Below, piece after piece: positions 44,501 to 59,100 of a stretch of DNA of 64,000 nt. The DNA comes from Aulostomus chinensis (taxonomy: Eukaryota; Chordata; Actinopteri; Syngnathiformes; Aulostomidae): the NCBI GenBank assembly GCA_037954235.1, contig JBBMOA010000001.1, positions 34,643,574-34,707,573 of the forward strand, in the 5' to 3' direction. The notes beneath the pieces were generated by a model. It saw only the letters and a list, made by a program, of their open reading frames with translations, was not told the DNA's origin and did not search any database. The translations under genes were made by a program, and so were the position numbers. Positions within the stretch are counted from its first letter, which is position 1. The number at the start of each line of letters is the position of its first letter.

Positions 44501-47500
44501 AGAAGAATTGCTAATGATCTAATAATGATGCTGACAGTCATGTAGTAAGAATTGCTAATGAACTCAAAAGGGTGCTAACAGTAATGGAGTGAAAGTTTCG
44601 AATAACCTCAAAGTGATTCTGACAGACATGTGGTTTGAGTTGCGAGTAAATAAAAAATGATGCTGACAGTGATGTCGTAAGAATTGCAATTGAACTCAAA
44701 ATGATGCTAACAGTAATGGAGTGAAAGTTTCGATTAACCTCAAAGTGATGCTAGCAGTCATGTAGTTAGTGTTGCAACGAACCTCAAAATAATGCGACAG
44801 TAATGTCGTAAAAGTTGCTAGGAACCTCAAAATATTGCGACAGTGATGTCGGAAGAATTTCTAAAGATATCAAAATGATGCGACAGTGATTTAGTTAGAA
44901 TTGCTAATAAACTCAAAATGATGCTAACAGTAATGGAGTGAACGTTTCGAACAAACTCAAAGTGATGCTGACAGTAATGTAGTAAGAGTTGCTACGAACC
45001 TCAAAATAATGCGACAGTGATGTAGTAAGAAATGCTAATGATCTCAAAATGATGCGACAGTGATGTAGTAAGAATTGCTAATGAACTCAAAAGGGCGCTA
45101 ACAGTAATGGAGTGAAAGTTTCGAATAACCTCAAAGTGATGCTGACAGTCATGTGGTTTGAGTTGGGAGTAAATAAAAAATGATGCTGACAGTGATGTCG
45201 TAAGAATTGCTATTGAACTCAAAATGATGCTAACAGTAATGTAGTGATAGTTGCTAATCAACTCAGTGATGCTTACAGTAATGTAGTAAGAGTTGCTACG
45301 AACCTCAAAATAATGCGACAGTGATGTCGGAAGAATTGCTAATGATCTCAAAATGATGCGACAGTGATTTAGTAAGAATTGCTAATGAACTCAAAAGGGT
45401 GCTAACAGTAATGGAGTGCAAGTTTCGAATAACCTCAAAGTGATGCTGACAGTCATGTTGTTTGAGTTGCGAGTAAATAAAAAATGATGCTGACAGTGAT
45501 GTCGAAAGAATTGTAAAAGATCTCAAAATGATGCGACAGTGATTTAGTAAGAATTGCTAATGAACTCAAAACGATGCTAACAGTAATGTAGTGATAGTTG
45601 CTAATAAACTCAGTGATGCTTACAGTAATGCAGTAAGAGTTTCGAACAACCTCAAAGTGATGCTGACAGTCATGTAGTAAGAGTTGCTATGAACCTCAAA
45701 ATAATGCGACAGTGATGTCAGAAGAATTGCAAAAGATCTCAAAATGATGCGACAGTGATTTAGTAAGAATTGCTAATGAACTCAAAATGATGCTAAAATT
45801 AATGGAGTGAAAGTTTCGAATAACCTCAAAGTGATACTGACAGTCATGTAGTAAGAGTTAATACGAACCTCAAAATATTGCGACAGTGATGTCGGAAGAA
45901 TTGCTAAAGATCTCAATATAATGCGACAGTGATGTAGTAAGAATTGCTAATGATCTCAAAATGATGCTAACAGTCATGGAGTGAACATTTCGAACAACCT
46001 TAAAGTGATGCTGACAGTCATGTAGTAAGAGTTGCTACGAACCTCAAAATAATGCGACAGTAATGTAGTAAAACTTGCTACGAACCTCAAAATAATGTTA
46101 CAGTGATGTCGTAAGAATTTCTAATGATCTCAAAATGATGCGACAGTGATGTAGTAAGAATTGCTAATGAACTCAAAATAATGCTAACAGTAATGGAGTG
46201 AGCGTTTCGAACAACCTCAAACTGATGCTGACATTAATGTAGTAAGAGTTGCTACGAACCTCAAAATAATGCGACAGTGATGTCAGAAGAATTGCTCATG
46301 ATCTCAAAATGATGCGACTGTGATTTAGTAAGAATTGCTAATGAACTCAAAATGATGCTAACATTAATGGAGTGAAAGTTTCGAATAACCTCAAAGTGAT
46401 GCTTACAGTCATGTAGTAAGTGTTGCTTCGAACAACCTAAAGGTGATGCTGACAGTCATTTAGTAAGAGTTGCTATTGAACTCAATTCAATGCTACAGTG
46501 ATGTCGTGGGAATTGCTCATAAACTCAAAATGATGCTAACAGTAATGTAGTGATAGTTGCTAATAAACTCAAAGTGATGGTGACAGTAATGTAGTAAGAG
46601 TTGCTAGGAACCTTAAAATAATGCAACAATAATGTAGTAAGAGTTGCTTCGAACCTCAAAATATTGCGGCAGTGATGTCAGAAGAATTGCTAATGATCTC
46701 AAAATGATGCGACAGTGATTTAGTAAGAATTGCTAATGAACTCAAAATGATGCTAACAGTAATGGAGTGAACGTTTAGAATAACCTCAAATTGATGCTGA
46801 CAGTCATGTTCTAACAGTTGCTACGAACCTCAAAATAATGCGACAGTAATGTAGTAAAAGTTGCCACGAATCTCAAAATATTGCGACAGTGATGTCGGAA
46901 GATTTGCTAATGAACTCCAGATGATGCTAACAGTAATGGAGTGAAACTTTCGAAAAACCTCAAAGTGATGCTGACAGTCATGTAGTAAGAGTTGCTACGA
47001 ACCTCAAAATAATGCGACAGTAATGTAGTAAAAGTTGCTACGAACCTCAAAATATTGCGACAGTGATGTCGGAAGAATTGCTAATGAACTCAAGATGATG
47101 CTAAAAGTAATGGAGTGAAACTTTCGAAAAACCTCAAAGTGATGCTGACAGTCATGTAGTAAGAGTTGCTACGAACCTCAAAATAATGCGACAGTAATGT
47201 AGTAAAAGTTGCTATGAACCTCAAAATATTGCGAAAGTGATGTCGGAAGAATTGCTAATGAACTCAAGATTATGCTAACAGTAATGTAGTGATAGTTGCT
47301 AAGAAACTCAGTGATGCTTACAGTAATGTCGTAAGAGTTTCGAAAAACCTTAAAGTGATGCTGACAGTCATTAGGTAAGAGTTGCTAATGAACTCAATTT
47401 AATGCTAAAGTGATGTCGTGAGAATTGCTCAAAAACTCAAAATGATGCTAACAGTAATGTAGTGATAGTTGCTAATGAACTCAAGATGATGCTAACAGTA

Positions 47501-50500
47501 ATGTAGTGATAGTTGCTAATGAACTCAGTGATGCTGACAGTGATGTAGTAAGTGTTTCGAACAACCTCAAAGTGATGCTGACAGTCATGTAGTAAGAGTT
47601 GCTACGAACCTTAAACTAATGCAAAAATAATGTAGTAAGAGTTGCTACGAACCTCAAAATAATGTGACAGTGATGTCGGAAGAACTGCTAATGATCTCAA
47701 AATGATGCGACAGTGATGGAGTAAGAATTGCTCATGAACTCAAAATGATGCTAACAGTAATGGAGTGAAACTTTCAAATAAACTCAAAGTGATGCTTACA
47801 GTCATGTAGTAAGTGTTGCTACGAACCTCAAAATAATGCTACAGTGATGTAGTAAGAGTTGCTACGAACCTCAAAATATTGCGACAGTGATGTCGGAAGA
47901 ATTGCTAATGAACTTAAAATGATGCTAACAGTAATGTAGTGATAGTTGCTAAAAAACTCAGTGATGCTTAAAGTAATGTAGTAAGTGTTTCGAATAACCT
48001 CAAAGTGATGCTGACAGTCATGGAGTAAGAGTTGCTATGAACCTCAAAAAATGCGACAGTGATGTCAGAAGAATTGCTAATGATCTCAAAATGATGCTGA
48101 CAGTCATGTAATAAGAGTTGCTACTAACCTCAAAATGATGCTAACAGTAATGTAGTGATAGTTGCTAATAAAGTCAAAGTGATGCTGACAGTAATGTAGT
48201 AAGTGTTTCGAACAACCTCAAAGTGATTATGACAGTCATGTAGTAAGAGTTGCTCCGAACCTCAAAATAATGTGACATTGATGTCAGAAGAATTGCTAAT
48301 GATCTCAAAATGATGCGACAGTGATGTAGTAAGTGTTGCTACGAACCTTAAAATAATTCGACAGTGATTTTTGGAAGAATTGCTAATGATCTCAAAATGA
48401 TGCGACAGTGATGTAGTAAGAATTGCTAATGAACTCAAAAGGGTGCTAACAGTAATGGAGTGAAAGTTTCGAATAACCTCAAAGTGATTCTGACAGACAT
48501 GTGGTTTGAGTTGCGAGTAAATAAAAAATGATCCTGACAGTGATGTCGTAAGAATTGCTATTGAACTCAAAACGATGCAAACAGTAATGTAGTGATAGTT
48601 GCTAATCAACTCAGTGATGCTTACAGTAATTTAGTAAGTGTTTCGAACAACCTCAAAATGATGCTGACAGTCATGTAGTAAGAGTTGCTACGAACCTCAA
48701 AATAATGCGACAGTAATGTCATAAAAGTTGCTACGAACCTCAAAATATTGCGACAGTGATGTAGTAAGAATTGCTAATGAACTCGAAATGATGATAACAA
48801 TTATGTAGTGATAGTTGCTAATCAACTCAGTGATGCTTACAGTAATGTACTAAGAGTTTCGAACAACCTCAAAGTGATGCTGACAGTCATGCAGTAAGAG
48901 TTGCTACGAACCTCAAAATAATGCGACAGTGATGTCAGAAGAATTGCCAATGATCTCAAAATGATGCTACAGTGATTTAGTAAGAATTGCTAATGAACTC
49001 AAAATGATGCTAACAGTAACGGAGTGAACGTTTCGAATAACCTCAAAGTGATGCTGACAGTCATGTAGTAAGAGTTGCTATTGAACTCAAAACGATGCTA
49101 ACAGTAATGTAGTGATAGTTGCTATAAACTCAAGTGATGCTTACAGTAATGTAATAAGTGTTTCCAACAACCTCAAAGTGATGCTGAAAGTCATGCAGTA
49201 AGAGTTGCTACTAACCTCAATTTAATGCTACAGTGATGTCTTTAAATAGATAAAAAACTCAAAGTGATGCTGAATGTATTGTAGTAAGAGTTGCTACGAA
49301 CCTTTAAATAATGCAACAGTAATGTAGTAAAAGTTGCTACGAACCTCAAAATAATGCGACAGTGATGTCAGAAGAATTGCTAATTAACTAAAAATGATGC
49401 GACAGTGATGTAGTAAGAATTGCTAATGAACTCAAAATGATGCAAACAGTAATGTAGTGATAGTTGCTCATCAACTCAGTGATGCTGACGGTAATGTAGT
49501 AAGAGTTGCTACGAACCTTAAAATAATGCGACAGTGATGTCAGAAGAATTGGTAATGATCTCAAACTGATGGGACAGTGATGTTGTAAGAATTGCTAATG
49601 AACTCAAAATGATGCTAAAAGTAATGTAGCGATAGTTGCTATAATCTCAGTGATACTTACAGTAATGTAGTAAGAGTTTCGAACAACCTCAAAGTGATGC
49701 TGTCATTTAGTAAGAGTTGCAAATGAACTGAATTTAATGCTACAGTGATGTCGTAAGAATTGCAAATGAACTCAAAATGATGCTAACAGTAATGTAGTGA
49801 TAGTTGCTAATAAACTCAAAGTGATGCTGACAGTAATGTAGTTTGAGTTGCTGCGAACCTTAAAATAATGCAACAATAATGTAGTAAGAGTTGCTACGAA
49901 CCTCAAAATAATGTGACAGTGACGTCAGAAGAATTGCTAATGATCTAATAATGATGCTGACAGTCATGTAGTAAGTGTTGCTACGAACCTTAAAATAATG
50001 CGACAGTGATTTTTGGAAGAATTGCTAATGATCTCAAAATGATGCGACAGTGATGTAGTAAGAATTGCTAATGAACTCAAAAGGGTGCTAACAGTAATGG
50101 AGTGAAAGTTTCGAATAACCTCAAAGTGATTCTGAAAGACATGTGGTTTGAGTTGCGAGTAAATAAAAAATGATGCTGACAGTGATGTCGTAAGAATTGC
50201 TCTTGAACTCAAAACGATGCTAACAGTAATGTAGTGATAGTGGCTAATCAACTCAGTGATGCTTACAGTAATTTAGTAAGTGTTTCGAACAACCTCAAAA
50301 TGATGCTGACAGTCATGTAGTAAGAGTTGCTACGAACCTCAAAATAATGCGACAGTAGTGTCGTAAAAGTTGCTACGAACCTCAAAATATTGCAACAGTG
50401 ATGTAATAAGAATTGCTAATGAACTCAAAATGATGATAACAGTAATGTAGTGATAGTTGCTAATCAACTCAGTGATGCTTACAGTAATGTACTAAGAGTT

Positions 50501-50520
50501 TCGAACAACCTCAAAGTGAT
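38515..50520. repeat. Large tandem duplication within satellite, copies A and B
   Basis: Copy B (46411-50515) matches 38515-38710 in its first ~195 bp (offset 7896). It then switches to match 40311-44260 (offset 6295, falling to 6252 after B loses exactly one 43-bp monomer near 48250). Identity is near complete over kilobases, so the event is recent. Confidence 0.88.
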
Positions 50521-53500
50521 GCTGACAGTCATGTAGTAAGAGTTGCTACGAACCTTAAACTAATGCAAAAATAATGTAGTAAGAGTTGCTACGAACCTCA
50601 AAATAATGTGACAGTGATGTCGGAAGAACTGCTAATGATCTCAAAATGATGCGACAGTGATGGAGTAAGAATTGCTCATGAACTCAAAATGATGCTAACA
50701 GTAATGGAGTGAAACTTTCAAATAAACTCAAAGTGATGCTTACAGTCATGTAGTAAGTGTTGCTACGAACCTCAAAATAATGCTACAGTGATGTAGTAAG
50801 AGTTGCTACGAACCTCAAAATATTGCGACAGTGATGTCGGAAGAATTGCTAATGAACTTAAAATGATGCTAACAGTAATGTAGTGATAGTTGCTAAAAAA
50901 CTCAGTGATGCTTAAAGTAATGTAGTAAGTGTTTCGAATAACCTCAAAGTGATGCTGACAGTCATGGAGTAAGAGTTGCTATGAACCTCAAAAAATGCGA
51001 CAGTGATGTCAGAAGAATTGCTAATGATCTCAAAATGATGCTGACAGTCATGTAATAAGAGTTGCTACTAACCTCAAAATGATGCTAACAGTAATGTAGT
51101 GATAGTTGCTAATAAAGTCAAAGTGATGCTGACAGTAATGTAGTAAGTGTTTCGAACAACCTCAAAGTGATTATGACAGTCATGTAGTAAGAGTTGCTAC
51201 GAACCTTAAAATAATACAACAATAATGGAGTAAAAGTTGCTCCGAACCTCAAAATAATGTGACAGTGATGTCAGAAGAATTGCTAATGATCTCAAAATGA
51301 TGCGACAGTGATGTAGTAAGTGTTGCTACGAACCTTAAAATAATTCGACAGTGATTTTTGGAAGAATTGCTAATGATCTCAAAATGATGCGACAGTGATG
51401 TAGTAAGAATTGCTAATGAACTCAAAAGGGTGCTAACAGTAATGGAGTGAAAGTTTCGAATAACCTCAAAGTGATTCTGACAGACATGTGGTTTGAGTTG
51501 CGAGTAAATAAAAAATGATCCTGACAGTGATGTCGTAAGAATTGCTATTGAACTCAAAACGATGCAAACAGTAATGTAGTGATAGTTGCTAATCAACTCA
51601 GTGATGCTTACAGTAATTTAGTAAGTGTTTCGAACAACCTCAAAATGATGCTGACAGTCATGTAGTAAGAGTTGCTACGAACCTCAAAATAATGCGACAG
51701 TAATGTCATAAAAGTTGCTACGAACCTCAAAATATTGCGACAGTGATGTAGTAAGAATTGCTAATGAACTCGAAATGATGATAACAATTATGTAGTGATA
51801 GTTGCTAATCAACTCAGTGATGCTTACAGTAATGTACTAAGAGTTTCGAACAACCTCAAAGTGATGCTGACAGTCATGCAGTAAGAGTTGCTACGAACCT
51901 CAAAATAATGCGACAGTGATGTCAGAAGAATTGCTAATGATCTCAAAATGATGCTACAGTGATTTAGTAAGAATTGCTAATGAACTCAAAATGATGCTAA
52001 CAGTAACGGAGTGAACGTTTCGAATAACCTCAAAGTGATGCTGACAGTCATGTAGTAAGAGTTGCTATTGAACTCAAAACGATGCTAACAGTAATGTAGT
52101 GATAGTTGCTATAAACTCAAGTGATGCTTACAGTAATGTAATAAGTGTTTCGAACAACCTCAAAGTGATGCTGAAAGTCATGCAGTAAGAGTTGCTACTA
52201 ACCTCAATTTAATGCTACAGTGATGTCTTTAAATAGATAAAAAACTCAAAGTGATGCTGAATGTATTGTAGTAAGAGTTGCTACGAACCTTTAAATAATG
52301 CAACAGTAATGTAGTAAAAGTTGCTACGAACCTCAAAATAATGCGACAGTGATGTCAGAAGAATTGCTAATTAACTAAAAATGATGCGACAGTGATGTAG
52401 TAAGAATTGCTAATGAACTCAAAATGATGCAAACAGTAATGTAGTGATAGTTGCTCATCAACTCAGTGATGCTGACGGTAATGTAGTAAGAGTTGCTACG
52501 AACCTTAAAATAATGCGACAGTGATGTCAGAAGAATTGGTAATGATCTCAAACTGATGGGACAGTGATGTTGTAAGAATTGCTAATGAACTCAAAATGAT
52601 GCTAAAAGTAATGTAGCGATAGTTGCTATAATCTCAGTGATACTTACAGTAATGTAGTAAGAGTTTCGAACAACCTCAAAGTGATGCTGTCATTTAGTAA
52701 GAGTTGCAAATGAACTGAATTTAATGCTACAGTGATGTCGTAAGAATTGCAAATGAACTCAAAATGATGCTAACAGTAATGTAGTGATAGTTGCTAATAA
52801 ACTCAAAGTGATGCTGACAGTAATGTAGTTTGAGTTGCTGCGAACCTTAAAATAATGCAACAATAATGTAGTAAGAGTTGCGACGAACCTCAAAATAATG
52901 TGACAGTGACGTCAGAAGAATTGCTAATGATCTAATAATGATGCTGACAGTCATGTAGTAAGTGTTGCAAGGAACCTTAAAATAATGCGACAGTGATTTT
53001 TGGAAGAATTGCTAATGATCTCAAAATGATGCGACAGTGATGTAGTAAGAATTGCTAATGAACTCAAAAGGGTGCTAACAGTAATGGAGTGAAAGTTTCG
53101 AATAACCTCAAAGTGATTCTGAAAGACATGTGGTTTGAGTTGCGAGTAAATAAAAAATGATGCTGAAAGTGATGTCGTAAGAATTGCTCTTGAACTCAAA
53201 ACGATGCTAACAGTAATGTAGTGATAGTGGCTAATCAACTCAGTGATGCTTACAGTAATTTAGTAAGTGTTTCGAACAACCTCAAAATGATGCTGACAGT
53301 CATGTAGTAAGAGTTGCTACGAACCTCAAAATAATGCGACAGTAGTGTCGTAAAAGTTGCTACGAACCTCAAAATATTGCAACAGTGATGTAATAAGAAT
53401 TGCTAATGAACTCAAAATGATGATAACAGTAATGTAGTGATAGTTGCTAATCAACTCAGTGATGCTTACAGTAATGTACTAAGAGTTTCGAACAACCTCA

Positions 53501-55466
53501 AAGTGATGCTGACAGTAATGTAGTAAGAGTTGCTACGAACCTCAAAATAATGTGACAGTGACGTCAGAAGAATTGCTAATGATCTAATAATGATGCTGAC
53601 AGTCATGTAGTAAGAATTGCTAATGAACTCAAAAGGGTGCTAACAGTAATGGAGTGAAAGTTTCGAATAACCTCAAAGTGATTCTGACAGACATGTGGTT
53701 TGAGTTGCGAGTAAATAAAAAATGATGCTGACAGTGATGTCGTAAGAATTGCAATTGAACTCAAAATGATGCTAACAGTAATGGAGTGAAAGTTTCGATT
53801 AACCTCAAAGTGATGCTAGCAGTCATGTAGTTAGTGTTGCAACGAACCTCAAAATAATGCGACAGTAATGTCGTAAAAGTTGCTAGGAACCTCAAAATAT
53901 TGCGACAGTGATGTCGGAAGAATTTCTAAAGATATCAAAATGATGCGACAGTGATTTAGTTAGAATTGCTAATAAACTCAAAATGATGCTAACAGTAATG
54001 GAGTGAACGTTTCGAACAAACTCAAAGTGATGCTGACAGTAATGTAGTAAGAGTTGCTACGAACCTCAAAATAATGCGACAGTGATGTAGTAAGAAATGC
54101 TAATGATCTCAAAATGATGCGACAGTGATGTAGTAAGAATTGCTAATGAACTCAAAAGGGCGCTAACAGTAATGGAGTGAAAGTTTCGAATAACCTCAAA
54201 GTGATGCTGACAGTCATGTGGTTTGAGTTGGGAGTAAATAAAAAATGATGCTGACAGTGATGTCGTAAGAATTGCTATTGAACTCAAAATGATGCTAACA
54301 GTAATGTAGTGATAGTTGCTAATCAACTCAGTGATGCTTACAGTAATGTAGTAAGAGTTGCTACGAACCTCAAAATAATGCGACAGTGATGTCGGAAGAA
54401 TTGCTAATGATCTCAAAATGATGCGACAGTGATTTAGTAAGAATTGCTAATGAACTCAAAAGGGTGCTAACAGTAATGGAGTGCAAGTTTCGAATAACCT
54501 CAAAGTGATGCTGACAGTCATGTTGTTTGAGTTGCGAGTAAATAAAAAATGATGCTGACAGTGATGTCGAAAGAATTGTAAAAGATCTCAAAATGATGCG
54601 ACAGTGATTTAGTAAGAATTGCTAATGAACTCAAAACGATGCTAACAGTAATGTAGTGATAGTTGCTAATAAACTCAGTGATGCTTACAGTAATGCAGTA
54701 AGAGTTTCGAACAACCTCAAAGTGATGCTGACAGTCATGTAGTAAGAGTTGCTATGAACCTCAAAATAATGCGACAGTGATGTCAGAAGAATTGCAAAAG
54801 ATCTCAAAATGATGCGACAGTGATTTAGTAAGAATTGCTAATGAACTCAAAATGATGCTAAAATTAATGGAGTGAAAGTTTCGAATAACCTCAAAGTGAT
54901 ACTGACAGTCATGTAGTAAGAGTTAATACGAACCTCAAAATATTGCGACAGTGATGTCGGAAGAATTGCTAATGATCTCAATATAATGCGACAGTGATGT
55001 AGTAAGAATTGCTAATGATCTCAAAATGATGCTAACAGTCATGGAGTGAACATTTCGAACAACCTTAAAGTGATGCTGACAGTCATGTAGTAAGAGTTGC
55101 TACGAACCTCAAAATAATGCGACAGTAATGTAGTAAAACTTGCTACGAACCTCAAAATAATGTTACAGTGATGTCGTAAGAATTTCTAATGATCTCAAAA
55201 TGATGCGACAGTGATGTAGTAAGAATTGCTAATGAACTCAAAATAATGCTAACAGTAATGGAGTGAGCGTTTCGAACAACCTCAAACTGATGCTGACATT
55301 AATGTAGTAAGAGTTGCTACGAACCTCAAAATAATGCGACAGTGATGTCAGAAGAATTGCTCATGATCTCAAAATGATGCGACTGTGATTTAGTAAGAAT
55401 TGCTAATGAACTCAAAATGATGCTAACATTAATGGAGTGAAAGTTTCGAATAACCTCAAAGTGATG
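50521..55466. repeat. Satellite duplication copy C
   Basis: Matches 41280-44265 at offset 9239. It then lacks 174 bp (four monomers, about 44279-44452) and continues to match 44450-46400 at offset 9065-9066. It keeps the 43-bp monomer that copy B lost, so it was not copied from B in its present form. Confidence 0.87.
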
Positions 55467-56169
55467 CTGACAGTCATGTAGTCAGAGTTATTACGAACCT
55501 CAAAATATTGCGACAGTGATGTCAGAAGAATTGCTAATGATCTCAAAATGATGCGACAGTGATGTAGTAAGAATTGCTAATGAACTCAAAAGGGTGCTAA
55601 CATTAATGGAGTGAAAGTTTCGAACAACCTCAAAGTGATGCTGACAGTCATGTAGTAAGAGTTGCTATGAACCTCAAAATAATGCTACAGTGATGTCAGA
55701 AGAATTGCTAATGATCTCAAAATGATGCGACAGTGATTTAGTAAGAATTGCTAATGAACTCAAAATTATGCTAACATTCATGGAGTGAAAGTTTCGAATA
55801 ACCTCAAAGTGATGCTGACAGTCATGTAGTAAGAGTTAATACGAACCTCAAAATATTGCGACAGTGATGTCGGAAGAATTGCTAATGAACTCAAAATGAT
55901 GCGTCAGTGATGTTGTAAGAATTGCTCATGAACTCATAAGGGTGCTAAAAGTAATGGAGTGAAAGTTTCGAATAACCTCAAAGTGATGCTGACAGTCATG
56001 TGGTTTGAGTTGCGAGTAAATAAAAAATGATGCTGAAAGTGATGTCGTAAGAATTGCTATTGAACTCAAAACGATGCTAACAGTAATGTAGTGATAGTTG
56101 CTCATCAACTCAGTGATGCTTACAGTAATGTAGTAAGAGTTTCGAACAACCTCAAAGTGATGCTGACAG

Positions 56170-59100
56170 TCATGTAGTAAGAGTTGCTACGAACCTCAAA
56201 AATAATGCGACAGTGATATCAGAAGAATTGCTCATGATCTCAAAATGATGCTACAGTGATTTAGTAAGAATTTCTTATGATCTCAAAATGATGCTACAGT
56301 GATTTAGTAAGAATTGCTAATGAACTCAAAATGATGCTAACATTAATGGAGTGAAAGTTTAGAATAACCTCAAAGTGATGCTGACGGACATGTAGTAAGA
56401 GTTAATACGAACCTCATAATATTGCGATAGTGATGTCGGAAGAATTGCGAATGATCTCAAAATGATGCGACAGTGATGTCAGAAGAATTGCTAATGAACT
56501 CAAGATGTTGCAAACAGTAATGTAGTGATAGTTGCTAAAAAACTCAGTGATGCTTACAGTTATGAAGTAAGAGTTTCGAACAACCTCAAAGTGATGCTGA
56601 CAATCATGTAGTAAGTGTTTCGAACAACTTCAAAGTGATACTGACAGTCATGTAGTAAGAGTTGCTAATGAACTCAATTTAATACTACTGTGATGTCGTA
56701 AGAATTGCTAATGAACTCAAAATGATGCGAACAGTAATGGAGTGAAAGTTTCGAATAACCTCAAAGTGATGCTGACGGTCATGTAGTAGGAGTTGCTACG
56801 AACCTCAAAATAATGCGACAGTAATGTAGTAAAAGTTGATACGAACCTCAAAATATTGCGACAGTGATGTCGGAAGAATTGCTAATGATCTCAAAATGAT
56901 GCTACAGTGTTTTAGTAAGAATTGCTAATGAACTCAAAATGATGCTAACATTAATGGAGTGAAAGTTTCGAATAACCTCAAAGTGATGCTGACAGACATG
57001 TAGTAAGAGTTGCTACGAACCTCAAAATATTGCGACAGTGATGTCGGAAGAATTGCTAATGATCTCAAAATGATGCGACAGTGATGTCGTAAGAATTGCT
57101 AATGAACTCAAAATGATGCTAACAGTAATGGAGTGAAAGTTTCGAATAACCTCAAAGTGATGCTGACGGTCATGTAGTAAGAGTTGCTACGAACCTCAAA
57201 ATAATGCGACAGTAATGTAGAAAAAGTTGCTACGAACCTCAAAATATTGCGACAGTGATGTCAGATGAATTGCTAAAGATCTCAAAATGATGCGACATTG
57301 ATTTAGTAAGAATTGCTAATAAACTCAAAATGATGCTAACAGTAATGGAGTGAACGTTTCGAAAAACCTCAAAGTGATGCTGACGGTCATGTAGTAAGAG
57401 TTGCTACGAACCTCAAAATAATGCGACAGTAATGTAGAAAAAGTTGCTACGAACCTCAAAATATTGCGACAGTGATGTCAGAAGAATAGCTAATGATCTC
57501 AAAATCATGCGACAGTGATGTTGTAAGAATTGCCAATGAACTCAAAATGATGCTAACAGTAATGTAGTGATAGTTGCTAATAAACTCAGTGATGCTTACA
57601 GTAATGTAGTAAGAGTTTCGAACAACCTCAAAGTGATGCTGACAGTCATGTAGTAAGTGTTTCGAACAACTTCAAAGTGATGCTGACAGTCATGTAGTAA
57701 GAGTTTCGAACAACCTCAAAGTGATGCTAACAGTAATGTAGTGATAGTTGCTAATAAACTCAAAGTGATGATGACAGTAATGTAGTAAGAGTTGCTACGA
57801 ACCTTAAAATAATGCAACAATAATGTAGTAAGAGTTGCTACGAACCTCAAAATGATGCGACAGTGATGTCGGAAGAATCGCTAATGATCTCAAAATGATG
57901 CGACAGTGATGTCGTAAGAATTGCTAATAAACTCAAAGTGATGCTGACAGTCATGTAGTGAGAGTTGCTTCTAACCTCAAAATGATGCTAAAAGTAATGC
58001 AGTGATAGTTGCTAATGAACTCAAAGTGATGCTGACAGTAATGTAGTAAGAGTTGCTTCGAACCTCAAAATAATGCGACAGTGATGTAGTAAGAATTGCT
58101 AATGATCTCAAAATGATGCGACAGTGATGTAGTAAGAATTGCTAATGAACTCAAAATGATGCTAACAGTAGTGGAGTGAAAGTTTCGAATAACCTCAAAG
58201 TGATGCTGACAGTCATGTACTAAGAGTTGCTACGAACCTCAAAATAATGCGACAGTAATGTAGTAAAAGTTGCTACGAACCTCAAAATATTGCGACAGTG
58301 ATGTCGGAAGAATTGCTAATGAACTCAAAATGATGCTAACAGTAATGTAGTGATAGTTGCTAATCAACTCAGTGATGCTTACAGTAATGTAGTAAGTGTT
58401 TCGAATAACCTCAAAGTGATGCTGACAGTCTTGTACTAAGAGTTGCTACGAACCTCAAAATGATGCGACAGTGATGTCGGAAGAATTGCTAATGATCTCA
58501 AAATGATGCGACAGTGATGTAGTAAGAATTGCTAATGAACTAAAAAGGATGCTAACAGTAATGGCGTGAAAGTTTCGAAAAACCTCAAAGTGATGCTGAC
58601 AGTCATGTACTAAGAGTTGGTACGAACCTAAAAAAAATGCGACAGTAATGTAGTAAAAGTTGCTACGAACCTCAAAATATTGCGACAGTGATGTCGGAAG
58701 AATCGCTCACGAACTCAAGATGATGCTAACCGTAATGTAGTGAAAGTTGCTAAGAAACTCAGTGATGCTTAGAGTAATGTAGTAAGAGTTTCGAACAACC
58801 TCAAAGTGATGCTGACAGTGATTTAGTAAGACTTGCTAATGAACTCAATTCAATGCTGCAGTGATGTCGTGAGAATTGCTCATGAACTCAAAATGATGCT
58901 AACAGTAATGTAGGGATAGTTGCTAATAAACTCAAAGTGATGCTGACAGTAATGTAGTAAGAGTTGCTACGAACCTCAAAAATAATGCGACAGTGATATC
59001 AGAAGAATTGCTCATGATCTCAAAATGATGCTACAGTGATTTAGTAAGAATTTCTTATGATCTCAAAATGATGCTACAGTGATTTAGTAAGAATTGCTAA

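Noticed and set aside
42010..56108. Repeated minus-strand frames of 95-116 codons with identical products (42010, 48262, 51249 and others)
   Set aside because: They are chance open frames in the 43-bp satellite that recur because the satellite blocks are duplicated. There is no start context, domain or conservation beyond the DNA repeat.
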